Assembly (NCBI RefSeq): GCF_024054565.1
Contig: NZ_JAMXLR010000077.1
Span: forward strand, 62,001 to 126,000
DNA length: 64,000 nucleotides
Direction: 5' to 3'
Origin: Aeoliella straminimaris
GTDB lineage: Bacteria > Planctomycetota > Planctomycetia > Pirellulales > Lacipirellulaceae
Positions 27,696 through 36,735 of this stretch are shown one piece after another. The notes under the pieces were generated by a model, which worked only from the letters and a program-made list of their open reading frames with translations, had not been told where the DNA came from and ran no database searches. Each line of letters starts with the position of its first letter. The stretch's first letter is position 1. The translations under genes and the position numbers were made by a program.

Positions 27696-28847
27696 CTATT
27701 TGTTCTGCACTGCCTGGCGATACAGGTCGATGTAACCTTCGGACACTCGCGTAGGATCGAGCCACTGCTGGATGTACTGGCGGCCCTGTAAACCTCGCTC
27801 GGCGAGTGCCGCCCGGTCGGCCAGCAACCGTTCGAGTTCGTTGGCGAGCGATTCGGGCTGGTTGTCTGTGATGGTGCTGCCGGCCGCTTCGATTTCGGGC
27901 CAGATGTCGACGCCCCGCGTGGTGACAACGGGCGTGCCGCACGCCAGCGACTCGGGCAGCACGAGGCCAAAATTCTCCTGGTGCGTGGGCAGCACGAACA
28001 GGTCACACGCCTGGTACAACGACAGCTTGGTATCGCCCTGCACCATGCCAATGAAGTGCGTGAAGTCGGCAATACCGAGCTCGGCAGCCAGCGATTCGAG
28101 CTGCGTGACGTAAGCCGGCTCGCCTGGCCCCGCGACGAACAGTTGATAGGAGGTGCCGCGATCGACCAGCAGCTTGGCGGCACGAAGCAGTAGGTCGACT
28201 CCCTTTTTGGGATGCAGCCGGCTGAGGAATAGCAGCTTGGCGTCGTCCGTGGCCAGGGCTGGAAAGGTCTCGGTGGCAAGCTGCGGACCTGGCAGCGTGT
28301 CGGGGTTCGGCATGTCGACCACCAGAGGCAAGACCGCCGACTGAGCGCGGGGATACCACTTGCCCGCCTGTTGGGCCTCGCCCTCGGCGGTGCAGTGCAC
28401 ACGGTACGCCCCTTCGAGCATCCTCCTGCCGGCGAGCCACAAGTAAACGCGTTTCTTGAGTCCCTTGTGATCCATGCACCAATCGTCGAGCATGCCGTGC
28501 ACGCTGACAATGTACGGCTTGGCGAGCGAGTTTGCCGTTTTGGCGATTCCCGTGTTGCGGCGATCCCAAGGCGTATGCAGATGCAGGACATCGACCTGCT
28601 CGGCCGCCTGGCGCAATTCGGCCGTCCACCGCTCGGCAGGCAATTCGACCACGCGTGGCGCATTGGATTTCTCTCGCCAGTGGGCGGGAACATCCTTCGC
28701 ATCGAGCGTGGCGAGCGTCACTTCGCAGCCTTGCTCGGCCAGTACGCCACACAGATCGATCACACATCGCACGACACCTCCCGCTTCCTCGCGCACGGCG
28801 TCGAGGTAGTGTAGCACCCGGGGCGGTTTAGGAGCGGTATCGGACAA
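27696..28847 (-). CDS. Family 4 glycosyltransferase
   Basis: 383 residues, a normal length for GT-B retaining glycosyltransferases. The N-terminal domain binds the acceptor (RVLHYLDAVREEAGGVVRCV, then VDVLHLHTPWDRRN and KPYIVSVHGMLDDW). The C-terminal domain has the GT4 donor site: LLFLSRLHPKKGVDLLLRAA, LFVAGPGEP, FIGMVQGDTKLSLYQACDLFVLP and the ExxxxxxxE-type motif QENFGLVLPESLACGTPVV. It likely transfers a sugar from a nucleotide donor in surface polysaccharide synthesis. Its upstream neighbour (minus strand) is the cytochrome-LRR gene, which ends 18 bases before this start, so the two could be co-transcribed. Confidence 0.88.
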   Translation of the reverse strand: MSDTAPKPPRVLHYLDAVREEAGGVVRCVIDLCGVLAEQGCEVTLATLDAKDVPAHWREKSNAPRVVELPAERWTAELRQAAEQVDVLHLHTPWDRRNTGIAKTANSLAKPYIVSVHGMLDDWCMDHKGLKKRVYLWLAGRRMLEGAYRVHCTAEGEAQQAGKWYPRAQSAVLPLVVDMPNPDTLPGPQLATETFPALATDDAKLLFLSRLHPKKGVDLLLRAAKLLVDRGTSYQLFVAGPGEPAYVTQLESLAAELGIADFTHFIGMVQGDTKLSLYQACDLFVLPTHQENFGLVLPESLACGTPVVTTRGVDIWPEIEAAGSTITDNQPESLANELERLLADRAALAERGLQGRQYIQQWLDPTRVSEGYIDLYRQAVQNK

Positions 28848-28865
28848 GGCGTGCTTCTTGCGAAC

Positions 28866-30023
28866 TCAGGCCGTCTCGCCTTCGGCGGGTTTGTCGGCCG
28901 GCGCTTCCTCTTTCTTAGCTGCGGGTTTGTCGAGCTCTTCGAGCTGTTTTTTGATTTCTGCCGCCCGGTCGCTGGCCGACTTCTGGTCGGCTTCGGCCGT
29001 TTCGAGCATCTTCTTGGCTTCTTCGACGGTCTTGGTGGCCTCGGCCTGCTGCTCTTCCACGCGAGTGAGCTCCTTGGTCAGCCGTTCGCGCACCACGCCG
29101 GGATGATCCCAGCCGAGGTTCACTGCCAGGCCGGGCGTGGCCTTCTCGAGTGCCTTGGCGGCGTCGTAGCTGGCGGCCGTCTGCCAGACGTAGAGCTTTC
29201 GCAAGCTGGGGGCCGATTTCAGGGCCTCGAGCGAGGCATCGGTCGCCTTGGTGCTATGCAGGTTCAGGTAGTTCAGATAGGTCATATCCGCCAGTGCCGA
29301 GACTGCGGCATCGCCCACTTCTGTTTTCTCCAGGTGTAGCGTGTCGAGATACTTGAACTCCTTAAGCGATTCGGCCACCGCGTCGGTGATCTTGGTGCCC
29401 GACAGGTCGAGCTCTACTACCTGCCCAGCCAGCGGTACTAGCTTGGCCACGGTTTCGTCGGTCACCTGGTCGCGCGACGAGGGGAAGCTGACGCGGAGTT
29501 CGTTGCTGCCGGAATAGAGCGGAATTACCAGGGCGCCGGTTTCCTCGGCGGCGGCGATGGCGTCGGGCGAAGCGGGCTCGAGTTCCGGGCGTTCGGGCAG
29601 TGGGGCGGCTTCGGCCGGCTTCTCATCCATCGCCTCGGCGGCAGGAGCTTCGGCCGTGGCAAACTCGGCTCCGCCGGCGATCCACTGCTTGATGGTTTCG
29701 ATGTCCTTTTCGGCCAGCGGATCGGCGCCCTTGGGCATCCGCTTGCGATCGTCCTCAGGCAGCACCAGCCGCTCGTACAGTTCGCTCTCGTCGGGCTTGC
29801 CGGCAATCAGCAGGTCGCCCTTCTTCTCGGCCGCGGCTTCGATTTCCTCGGCCGTGTGCAGTTTCAGACCGCCCAGACCTTTCGATTCGCCGTGACAACT
29901 GTAGCAATGGGCCTCGAAAATGGGCGCTACGTCTTTCGCAAAATCGACCGACGTTTCCGCCATGGCGACGGGGGTAAATCCAACGAACAGAAGCGACGCA
30001 AACAGCCTGGGAAAGGATCGCAT
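28866..30023 (-). CDS. Planctomycete-type cytochrome c domain fused to leucine-rich repeats and a coiled coil
   Basis: 385 residues. Signal peptide FPRLFASLLFVGFTPVAMA. A single heme-c site CYSCH (40-44) sits in a PSCyt1-type domain (DFAKDVAPIFEAHC, KGLGGLKL, RLVLPEDDRKRMPKGADPL, IKQWIAGGAEF). An Ala/Glu/Pro-rich linker (about 122-155) joins leucine-rich repeats (about 185-300: VVELDLSGTKITDAVAESL, YLDTLHLEKTEVGDAAVSAL, YLNYLNLHSTKATDASLEAL). A C-terminal charged coiled coil (about 315-385) follows. The protein should be exported and bind one covalent heme; partner unknown. Confidence 0.88.
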   Translation of the reverse strand: MRSFPRLFASLLFVGFTPVAMAETSVDFAKDVAPIFEAHCYSCHGESKGLGGLKLHTAEEIEAAAEKKGDLLIAGKPDESELYERLVLPEDDRKRMPKGADPLAEKDIETIKQWIAGGAEFATAEAPAAEAMDEKPAEAAPLPERPELEPASPDAIAAAEETGALVIPLYSGSNELRVSFPSSRDQVTDETVAKLVPLAGQVVELDLSGTKITDAVAESLKEFKYLDTLHLEKTEVGDAAVSALADMTYLNYLNLHSTKATDASLEALKSAPSLRKLYVWQTAASYDAAKALEKATPGLAVNLGWDHPGVVRERLTKELTRVEEQQAEATKTVEEAKKMLETAEADQKSASDRAAEIKKQLEELDKPAAKKEEAPADKPAEGETA

Positions 30024-30183
30024 GGGAAGAACTCCGGATGCAGGTGGGGCAGGACAATGCCCCTACAGTCTAACCACGCGCCGCCCGAGACTCCAGCAGT
30101 GCCGGATGTCGCCGCCAGCGGCACCTGATAAGATGGCAAGTCGCCTGAATGTGTTGCCTATTTTCGCCTGGAGATGTTGCTCG

Positions 30184-31959
30184 ATGAATGCTTTCTATTG
30201 GCTCCTTGGAATGGCCTCGATGCTGCTGGTTTTGCCCGCCTCGGTGGTGCTGGCCGAATCGGAGTCGGACAAGCTGCACCGGCTAATCGACGAGAACTGG
30301 GAATATCGACTGGCGGAGTCGCCCCTGATGGCCACCCGGGTGGGCGACCACCGCGCGAACGACCGGCTTGATTCGCTGACGCCGCAAGACATCGAGCGGC
30401 GAACCGCCAAGACCGCGGAATTTCTCGAGCAACTCGAAGCCATCGACCGCGATCAATTGGAGGGCGACGATCGCATTCACTACGCGGTGATGAAGCGAGA
30501 GCTGGAGTCGGACCTGGCCGAAGACCGTTTCAAGACGTACTTGATGCCGATCAACAATCGTTCGGGTTTTCATATCAGCTTTCCCGAGATCCGTCGAGAA
30601 GTGCCGCTGGTTACCACCGAGGACTTCGAAAATTACATCGCCCGCCTAAATGACTTCGGCCGCTACGCCGACGAGCACATCACCTTGATGCGCGAAGGGG
30701 TGCGGCAGGGCTATACGATGCCCTCGATAATTATGGAAGGAAGCCTCGACTCGGTGGACGCCCACGTGGTGAGTGATCCTGAGCGGAGCTTAATGTACGA
30801 ACCGCTGAAGCAGATTCCCGCCACGGTGCCAACCAGCGAACACGAGCGGCTGCAACAAGCCGCCCGGGCTGCCATTTCCGAAAGCGTTGTGCCAGCGTAT
30901 CAGCGGTTGGGGCAATTCATGCGCACAGAGTACCTGCCCAATTGCCGCGACACCATCGCCGCCAGGGCGCTACCCGATGGGGCCGACTTCTACCGGTTCC
31001 GGGCGGTGAAGCACACCACGCTGGACGACATCACCCCCGAGGCGATCCACCGCCGCGGTTTGGATGAGGTGAAGCGGATTCGGGGCGAGATGGATGAGAT
31101 CATCAAGCGAGTTGGCTTCGAGGGCGACTTCCAGGAATTCGTCGAGCACTTGCGGACCGATCCGAAGTTCTACGCTAAAACGCCCGAAGCGCTACAGCAG
31201 CACACGGCGCTGATCTGCAAACGCATGGACGGGAAGCTGCCCGAGTTGTTCCGTTTGCTGCCGCGGACGTCCTACGGTTTGCGGCCGATCCCCGATTACA
31301 TTGCACCCAAGACCACGGCCGCCTACTACCAACCACCGGCTGGCGATGGCACGCGGGCCGGCTACTACTGCCTGAACACCTACGACTTGCCCAGCCGTCC
31401 GTTGTACATGCTCGAAGCGTTGTCGTTTCACGAATCGGTGCCGGGGCATCACCTGCAGATTGCGCTGCAATACGAACTGGAAGACCTGCCCGAGTTCCGC
31501 AAGTTCGCCGGCTTCAACGTGTTCGTCGAAGGTTGGGCGCTCTACTCGGAGCGGCTTGGCCTGGAGGTTGGTTTCTACGAGGATCCCTACAGCGATTTCG
31601 GCCGACTGTCGATGGAAATCTGGCGGGCGTGCCGGCTGGTGGTTGATCCAGGAATGCACTACCTCGGCTGGTCGCGGCAGCAGGCCATCGATTACATGGC
31701 CGAGAACACCGCACTGTCGATGCTCGATATCCGTTCGGAGGTCGACCGCTACATCGGTTGGCCGGGCCAGGCCGTGGCGTACAAGATTGGCGAACTGCGA
31801 ATCCGTGAATTGCGAGCCCTGGCCGAGGCCGAGTTGGCCGAGAAGTTCGACATCCGCGAGTTTCACGCCGTGGTGCTCAGCAGCGGTGCCGTGCCGCTCG
31901 ACGTGCTGGAGGAAAACGTGCGGGCGTGGGTAGCGAGTGTGAAAGCTGGTAGCGAGTGA
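30184..31959 (+). CDS. DUF885 family exported metallopeptidase-like protein
   Basis: 591 residues from the ATG at 30184 (the longer frame to 29920 overlaps the divergent gene and is not protein-like). Signal peptide WLLGMASMLLVLPASVVLA. The family motif HESVPGHH (416-423), with a downstream acid Glu449 in FVEGWALYSERLG, fits a zinc metallopeptidase site of the HExxxGHH type. Other family motifs: YRLAESPLMATRVGDHR near the start and WPGQAVAYKIGEL near the end. DUF885 proteins occur widely, often with several paralogues; substrates are unknown. It is divergent from the cytochrome-LRR gene. Confidence 0.88.
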   Translation: MNAFYWLLGMASMLLVLPASVVLAESESDKLHRLIDENWEYRLAESPLMATRVGDHRANDRLDSLTPQDIERRTAKTAEFLEQLEAIDRDQLEGDDRIHYAVMKRELESDLAEDRFKTYLMPINNRSGFHISFPEIRREVPLVTTEDFENYIARLNDFGRYADEHITLMREGVRQGYTMPSIIMEGSLDSVDAHVVSDPERSLMYEPLKQIPATVPTSEHERLQQAARAAISESVVPAYQRLGQFMRTEYLPNCRDTIAARALPDGADFYRFRAVKHTTLDDITPEAIHRRGLDEVKRIRGEMDEIIKRVGFEGDFQEFVEHLRTDPKFYAKTPEALQQHTALICKRMDGKLPELFRLLPRTSYGLRPIPDYIAPKTTAAYYQPPAGDGTRAGYYCLNTYDLPSRPLYMLEALSFHESVPGHHLQIALQYELEDLPEFRKFAGFNVFVEGWALYSERLGLEVGFYEDPYSDFGRLSMEIWRACRLVVDPGMHYLGWSRQQAIDYMAENTALSMLDIRSEVDRYIGWPGQAVAYKIGELRIRELRALAEAELAEKFDIREFHAVVLSSGAVPLDVLEENVRAWVASVKAGSE

Positions 31960-31996
31960 GACTTGTATGGCCGCGTTCGATACGAAGATTGGACAC

Positions 31997-32737
31997 TTAT
32001 CCCGTCGCCATTAGAGCCCGCACCAGGATTACCACGGCCGACAATCCCGCGATGGCCAGCACAGCGGGGCGAGTCGTGTGCTGGTCGATCAGTCGCACCG
32101 TGTAGCGGGAGATAGCGAACCCCAGGAATATGCCGGGCATCAGCATTAGTCCCAGCAGGATGTCGTGGAAGGTAAACTCGCCGACCACTGCCAGGCAGAT
32201 CATCGACAGTGTCGAGCCGATTGCAAATATCGCGGAGAGAGTAGAGCGAATGTGTGCGCCATGTTGCGTCTGGTACACCAGCGCCATCGGCGGACCTCCC
32301 ACCGCCGAAACAGTGTTCGAGATACCCGACACGCAGCTTGCCAGCACCAGGTTGGAGGTTGTGAACGGCAATGCGACTCCGCTAAGGCTGATCGAGACGG
32401 CGACCAGGATAACCACGGCGAACAGGATGCTGAACAGCCGCTGATCGATGATGCTCACGACGTACGCTGTAGGGATGGTGGTTACCAGGCGGGCCGTGGC
32501 CGAGATGAAAACCTCGCGCTTCACCACGGCGTGGCGTTCGCGGAAGAACATCATCAACGTCAGCACCGTGGCCGACAGCATCAGCGAGCCGGGTACGAAC
32601 TGGGGCGCGACCATCAGCAGGATGGGGGCCGAGACAACCGCCAATCCGAATCCCACCGACCCCTGCACAATCGCCCCCACCGTGGTGGCTGCAATACCAA
32701 CGAGCAGGTAAACAACGGGGACGCCAAAAAGTTCCAC
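31997..32737 (-). CDS. TauE/SafE family sulfite/anion exporter-like permease
   Basis: About 246 residues if the GTG at 32737 is used (MELFGVPVVYLLVGIAATTV), matching family length; a TTG at 32848 would add 37 residues without membrane or family character. About seven to eight hydrophobic helices are visible (VVYLLVGIAATTVGAIV, LVPGSLMLSATVLTLMMFF-like, LFSILFAVVILVAVSISL, ILLGLMLMPGIFLGFAI, PAVLAIAGLSAVVILVRAL). Typical TauE motifs are VGAIVQGSVGFGLAVVSAPIL and SCVSGISNTVSAVGGPPMAL. Members export sulfite, sulfoacetate or related anions. The substrate here cannot be assigned. Confidence 0.82.
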   Translation of the reverse strand: MELFGVPVVYLLVGIAATTVGAIVQGSVGFGLAVVSAPILLMVAPQFVPGSLMLSATVLTLMMFFRERHAVVKREVFISATARLVTTIPTAYVVSIIDQRLFSILFAVVILVAVSISLSGVALPFTTSNLVLASCVSGISNTVSAVGGPPMALVYQTQHGAHIRSTLSAIFAIGSTLSMICLAVVGEFTFHDILLGLMLMPGIFLGFAISRYTVRLIDQHTTRPAVLAIAGLSAVVILVRALMATG

Positions 32738-32840
32738 GGAAAGGTCTACAGCAGGCGGGACGGTTGGGGGAGAATCAGCTATTGTCCTTCGCCGCCCGGA
32801 GTTGGTCAAACCGGGGACCGGCAACCGAGACGCCGTTCGG

Positions 32841-33647
32841 CTAGCCAATCAGGACTGTGAGAAAACTCATTGCGACATAGAACGCGAGCAACAGCCAGGA
32901 GCCGGTGGCGAGCACGCGGGGCGGGTTGGGCAGCGTCGCCGAGGCGAGCGTGGCCGCACCCAGGATGAGTCCTAACACCAGGGTGCCGCCAGGCATGCCG
33001 AATTGCAGCATGGCGACCAGCACCAGGCAGGTCATGGTGACCAGCAACAGCAAATCCTGCGTGGTGAACGCCAAGTGAGGTGGCGAGGAGAATATCAGGG
33101 TGTCGTCGTCCAGCAACGAGTTGCGCGTGGCAGTGGTCTTCGATTTGTGCTGGTCAGCGCGGTCGAAATTCGAGATACCCTGGTCCTTATTGCGTTCCTG
33201 GTGGCGGCGAAGCATCTCGTTCCGCTTCCTGTCCCACTCCTGCAGGCGTTGCTGCTCCTGCCAGGTGAACCAGCCGTAGGCGCCGGCCAATCCGAGAAAA
33301 GTGACCACCACCAGCGGCGCTGCAAAACCACCGATGATGTACTTTCCGATCACGAACATCACCGCCAGCGCCGTCATGGCCCACAGCAGGTGTTTGACAC
33401 CAAATTGAAATCGCATGTCCTTCACATACGATTCAATGTCGTCGGCAATTCCCTCCTGTTCGCGATACAGGTCGTCGATGTTCACCGCTTTGGACGCGTG
33501 ATCGAGCGCTTCGGCGGCGCGGCGTTTCTCACCGGCGACGATTTCCTCGTCCGGCGGCATAAGTTCGTAGTCGTCCTCTTCCGCGGCATCCGGGTCTTCA
33601 CCACGGTAGAACGTCTCGCGATCGAATTCGTCGTCCAGGGGAGGCAT
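32841..33647 (-). CDS. Acidic-headed membrane protein, hypothetical
   Basis: 268 residues from the ATG at 33647. The first 70 residues are strongly acidic (MPPLDDEFDRETFYRGEDPD and following), then two transmembrane helices (HLLWAMTALAVMFVIGKYII, LVVVTFLGLAGAYGWFT), a charged coiled-coil loop (EQQRLQEWDRKRNEMLRRHQ) and three further helices near the C-terminus (LLLLVTMTCLVLVAMLQF, LVLGLILGAATLASATL, LLLAFYVAMSFLTVLI). I recall similar proteins only in planctomycetes. The coiled-coil and acidic regions suggest protein contact at the membrane. Function unknown. Confidence 0.65.
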   Translation of the reverse strand: MPPLDDEFDRETFYRGEDPDAAEEDDYELMPPDEEIVAGEKRRAAEALDHASKAVNIDDLYREQEGIADDIESYVKDMRFQFGVKHLLWAMTALAVMFVIGKYIIGGFAAPLVVVTFLGLAGAYGWFTWQEQQRLQEWDRKRNEMLRRHQERNKDQGISNFDRADQHKSKTTATRNSLLDDDTLIFSSPPHLAFTTQDLLLLVTMTCLVLVAMLQFGMPGGTLVLGLILGAATLASATLPNPPRVLATGSWLLLAFYVAMSFLTVLIG

Positions 33648-33775
33648 GGGGCGAAGCAAGTGGGTAGGGCAGGGGGCAGTCGCGCGCGTGAATTATCCGA
33701 GTATACTTACGCCCGAGGTGGCTAGCCCCTCTTACGTTTGGCAATCTGCGGTTTCTCTCTTCCTGTTGGGCAGTG

Positions 33776-35056
33776 ATGCACTTTATTGTAACGGCCATCG
33801 GCAGCTACGGCGACGTCCATCCGATGGTGGGGGTGGGCAAGCGGCTCGCCGAGCGGGGGCATCGCGTTACCATCGTGACGAACCCGTACTTTGCCCCCGT
33901 GGTCGAGGCCGCGGGGCTCGATTTGGCCAGCGTGCTATCGACCGACGACTACCTGCGGCTGATCGAATATCCGCATATCTGGCATCCCACCAAGAGCGTT
34001 CCGTACCTGTTTCGCGAAGCGGTCGTGAACCTGATGCGGCCGCTGTACGCGCTGCTCGAAGAGCTATACACGCCCGGCGAGACCGTGGTGGCCGCCCACA
34101 CGCTGGACGCCGCCAGCCGGGTGTTCCGCGAGCGAACCGGGGCGCGGGTGGCCACGGTGACATTTGCGCCCCAAGCGATCTGGAGCCGCCACGAACCACC
34201 GAAACTGGGGGCCGTGCCGGTGGGACCCGATTGGCCGCGGTGGTGGAACGACATCTTCTTCTGGTTCGGCAATCGCCTGGTGATCGACCCGTCGCTCGCC
34301 AAGCCACTCAACAGTTGGCGGCGCGAGCTCGATTTGCCCCCGGTCCGGCGTTTGTTCCCCGACTGGTGGTTCGCGGCCGATACGAACGTCTGCTTGTTTC
34401 CCGAATGGTTTGGTCCGGTGCAGCCCGATTGGCCGCGTCCGGTCGAGGCGGTCGGATTTCCGCTCTGGGACGCAGGCGATACGACGGCCCTGCCTGGCGA
34501 CGTGCAAGCATTCGTCGCCGAGGGCCAGCCGCCGCTGGTGTTCACACCCGGCACGGCTAACACCCAGGCTGCCGATTTCTTTCGGGTGGCCGTCGAGGTC
34601 TGCCAGCGACTCGACCGGCGCGGGTTGCTGCTAACCAAATTTGCGGGCCAGGTGCCGAACGACCTGCCACCCGGCGTGAAGCATGTGGAGTTTGTCCCTC
34701 TTTCGCGACTGCTGCCGAGCTGCGCGGCCTTTGTCCATCACGGTGGCATCGGTTCCTGTTCGCAGGGCCTGGCGGCTGGGGTGCCTCAACTGGTGCGGCC
34801 CATGGCGTTCGACCAGTACGACAACGTCGCGCGGTTGCGTCGCCTGGGGGTGGCCGAGCAGGTGGTCGGGCAGCGGTTTACCGCGCCGCGCGTGGCGCAA
34901 GCGATCGAGCGGCTGATCGACTCGCCAGCGGTGGCGGAGAGTTGCCGCGAGCACGCCCGGCGTTGCCAGACCAATGGGCTAGACCGCGCGTGCGACCTGC
35001 TGGAGGGTGTGGGACAAATGAGACTCAATGCCATGAGCCTCGCCCCGGAGGGCTAG
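33776..35056 (+). CDS. Family 1 (UGT/MGT-like) glycosyltransferase
   Basis: 426 residues from the ATG at 33776; a GTG overlaps at 33773. The N-terminus MHFIVTAIGSYGDVHPMVGV is the classic macrolide/sterol glycosyltransferase head with the catalytic-His-type acceptor loop. The C-terminal half contains the nucleotide-sugar site: PLVFTPGTANTQ, HVEFVPLSRLLPSCAAFVHH, GGIGSCSQGLAAGVPQLVRP, FDQYDNVARL. It likely glycosylates a lipid or small hydrophobic acceptor. The stop overlaps by four bases the end of the convergent TPR lipoprotein gene. Confidence 0.88.
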   Translation: MHFIVTAIGSYGDVHPMVGVGKRLAERGHRVTIVTNPYFAPVVEAAGLDLASVLSTDDYLRLIEYPHIWHPTKSVPYLFREAVVNLMRPLYALLEELYTPGETVVAAHTLDAASRVFRERTGARVATVTFAPQAIWSRHEPPKLGAVPVGPDWPRWWNDIFFWFGNRLVIDPSLAKPLNSWRRELDLPPVRRLFPDWWFAADTNVCLFPEWFGPVQPDWPRPVEAVGFPLWDAGDTTALPGDVQAFVAEGQPPLVFTPGTANTQAADFFRVAVEVCQRLDRRGLLLTKFAGQVPNDLPPGVKHVEFVPLSRLLPSCAAFVHHGGIGSCSQGLAAGVPQLVRPMAFDQYDNVARLRRLGVAEQVVGQRFTAPRVAQAIERLIDSPAVAESCREHARRCQTNGLDRACDLLEGVGQMRLNAMSLAPEG

Positions 35057-35790
35057 TACTTCACCGAAGGCTGCCAGTTGGCGCCCAAGCGGGTGCCCGA
35101 GTTACTGGTGGTCACGGCCGGTACGGCAGGGCTGCCGGCCGCGTTGAGCGTGGCGACCCGCGCCGCGACGTCGGGCTGGAAGCGATTGATTTCCAGCGAA
35201 CGGTTGTAGTTGGCCAGGGCTTGGGAGTGGTCGCCCGATTGATCGCGCAGTCGGCCGAGTGCCGTGAGCGCGCGGGCGTTGTTGGGATCGATGTTCAGCG
35301 CCTCGACCAGGGTGGCTTTGGCGTCTTCGGGGCGGCTGGTCTCTTCATACAGTCGGGCCAGTTCGATGCGGGCGGCCGGTTGGTCGGGGCTCTGCTGAAT
35401 CCAGGCCGAGAGCAGGCGGAACGCTTCCTCCTGGCGGTTGGTCTCGCTCAGCAGCACAGCCAGTCCACGGTAGCACTCGGCGTGGTTGGGATCGCGTTCC
35501 AGGCACTGGTTGTACAGCACTTCGGCTTGCTGCAGATCGTTGGGGCGGTTGTACATGGTGCCCGCTTTGTGCAGCGAAGCGGCCAGGTTGTAGTAGCCGT
35601 TGGCCGACGCCGGATCGTTGGCAATCGCCTCCTGAAACCGCACTGAAGCCTGCTGGTAGTTGCCTTGCTGATACAACCGCACGCCCTCGGAGTTGAGGGC
35701 CTGGCTATTGAGGTTGTTGCAGCCGGCCAGGACCGAGAGCATCAGCAGAGCGGCGGCGGAAGCGATCCATCGCTGAGGTTGGGCGTACAC
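35053..35790 (-). CDS. TPR-repeat lipoprotein
   Basis: 245 residues from a GTG at 35790 (MYAQPQRWIASAAALLMLSV), preceded by GAGG. A lipobox LAGC ends the signal peptide near residue 23, so the protein should be a membrane-anchored lipoprotein. At least five tetratricopeptide repeats follow (EGVRLYQQGNYQQASVRFQE, ANGYYNLAASLHKAG, AECYRGLAVLLSETNRQEEA, ARIELARLYEETSRPEDA, ARALTALGRLRDQSGDHSQA). TPRs mediate protein contacts. The much longer open frame upstream (to 36582) runs through intergenic and antisense sequence and is rejected. Partner unknown. Confidence 0.82.
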   Translation of the reverse strand: MYAQPQRWIASAAALLMLSVLAGCNNLNSQALNSEGVRLYQQGNYQQASVRFQEAIANDPASANGYYNLAASLHKAGTMYNRPNDLQQAEVLYNQCLERDPNHAECYRGLAVLLSETNRQEEAFRLLSAWIQQSPDQPAARIELARLYEETSRPEDAKATLVEALNIDPNNARALTALGRLRDQSGDHSQALANYNRSLEINRFQPDVAARVATLNAAGSPAVPAVTTSNSGTRLGANWQPSVKY

Positions 35791-36165
35791 GTCGAGGGCC
35801 TCGCACTTCGGGGACGAGCTTTCGGCCGACCGCCTTGGCGGGGCGGACGACTGGCGGGGCGTGCATCCGTACACGAATCCCGCGGTTGCCGGTTTCTCGG
35901 CGGCAGAACCGTAGCAGGCGCCCCAAACCGACGCAAGGCGAACCTGACAGGTCCTTCCAGCCGTCGCGGCTTGCCTTGACCGGCGCAGGCGGAAAATCGG
36001 GCAATTTTGCTCAAATCGCAGTTCTTCCCTAGGAGGTATATTTTTCGGTGCTAGCTTTCCGATCTTCACTTTCACACGGAAGTTGCTGTCCCCTCCAGCG
36101 AGTCCCCCAGCCATCGGCAGGCTGAAGACCCGCACCGTTTCCCGCTTCGACAGGAGACCTCCGTC

Positions 36166-36693
36166 GTGCCTACGCGTAAGACCACCAGCCAAGCGAAGAA
36201 CACCAAAAAGGCTACCAAGAAGGCCACCCCCAAGCGGGCTTCCAGCGGCTCTGCTAGCAAGACCACCAAGAAGCGAGCGACCAAGAAGAAGGCCGCCACG
36301 AAGAAAGCCGCTAACAAGAAGGTCGGCGACGAGGAAGTCACCATCGATCGACGCCGGAAGGATCGCCGGAAAGAAGAAGTGGCCGCAGCCGAGCCGAAGC
36401 TCGAGCGTCGCAAGAAGGTGAACCGTCGCCGCCAGATCGATCCCACCACCTGCGAACGCGACTACAGCGACCAGGAAGTGGAATTCATGAACGCCATGGA
36501 CGAGTACAAGCGTACCAGCGGCCGCATGTTCCCCACCTGCAGCGAAGTGCTGGAAGTGATCCGCGGGTTGGGTTACGTGCAACTCAGTTCCGCCGAACTG
36601 GCTGCCCGCCAGGCGGACGACGCCGTGGAATCGTACGACGACTCGGCGAGCGAAGAAGTCATGGAAGAAGAGCTGGAAGCCGAGTTGGTCTAA
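36166..36693 (+). CDS. Lysine-rich histone H1-like protein with conserved C-terminal domain
   Basis: 175 residues from a GTG at 36166 with an AGGAG Shine-Dalgarno at 36152-36156. Residues 1-55 are almost purely Lys/Ala/Thr/Ser (KKATKKATPKRASSG, KKRATKKKAATKKAANKK), like histone H1 tails and bacterial HU-tail proteins. Residues 58-90 are Arg/Lys-rich (IDRRRKDRRKEE). Residues 95-145 form a compact domain (DYSDQEVEFMNAMDEYKRTS, FPTCSEVLEVIRGLGY). The end is acidic. It likely binds DNA or RNA non-specifically; the conserved domain suggests an added specific role. Divergent from the TPR lipoprotein gene. Confidence 0.75.
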   Translation: MPTRKTTSQAKNTKKATKKATPKRASSGSASKTTKKRATKKKAATKKAANKKVGDEEVTIDRRRKDRRKEEVAAAEPKLERRKKVNRRRQIDPTTCERDYSDQEVEFMNAMDEYKRTSGRMFPTCSEVLEVIRGLGYVQLSSAELAARQADDAVESYDDSASEEVMEEELEAELV

Positions 36694-36735
36694 AGGCCAA
36701 CCGACAGCATGCAGCAGGCGTCCGACAGGTTTGTC

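Noticed and set aside
35791..36582. Upstream extension of the TPR gene to 509 codons
   Set aside because: The extension is antisense to the histone-like gene and has no conserved pattern; the lipobox signal peptide from 35790 gives a natural start.
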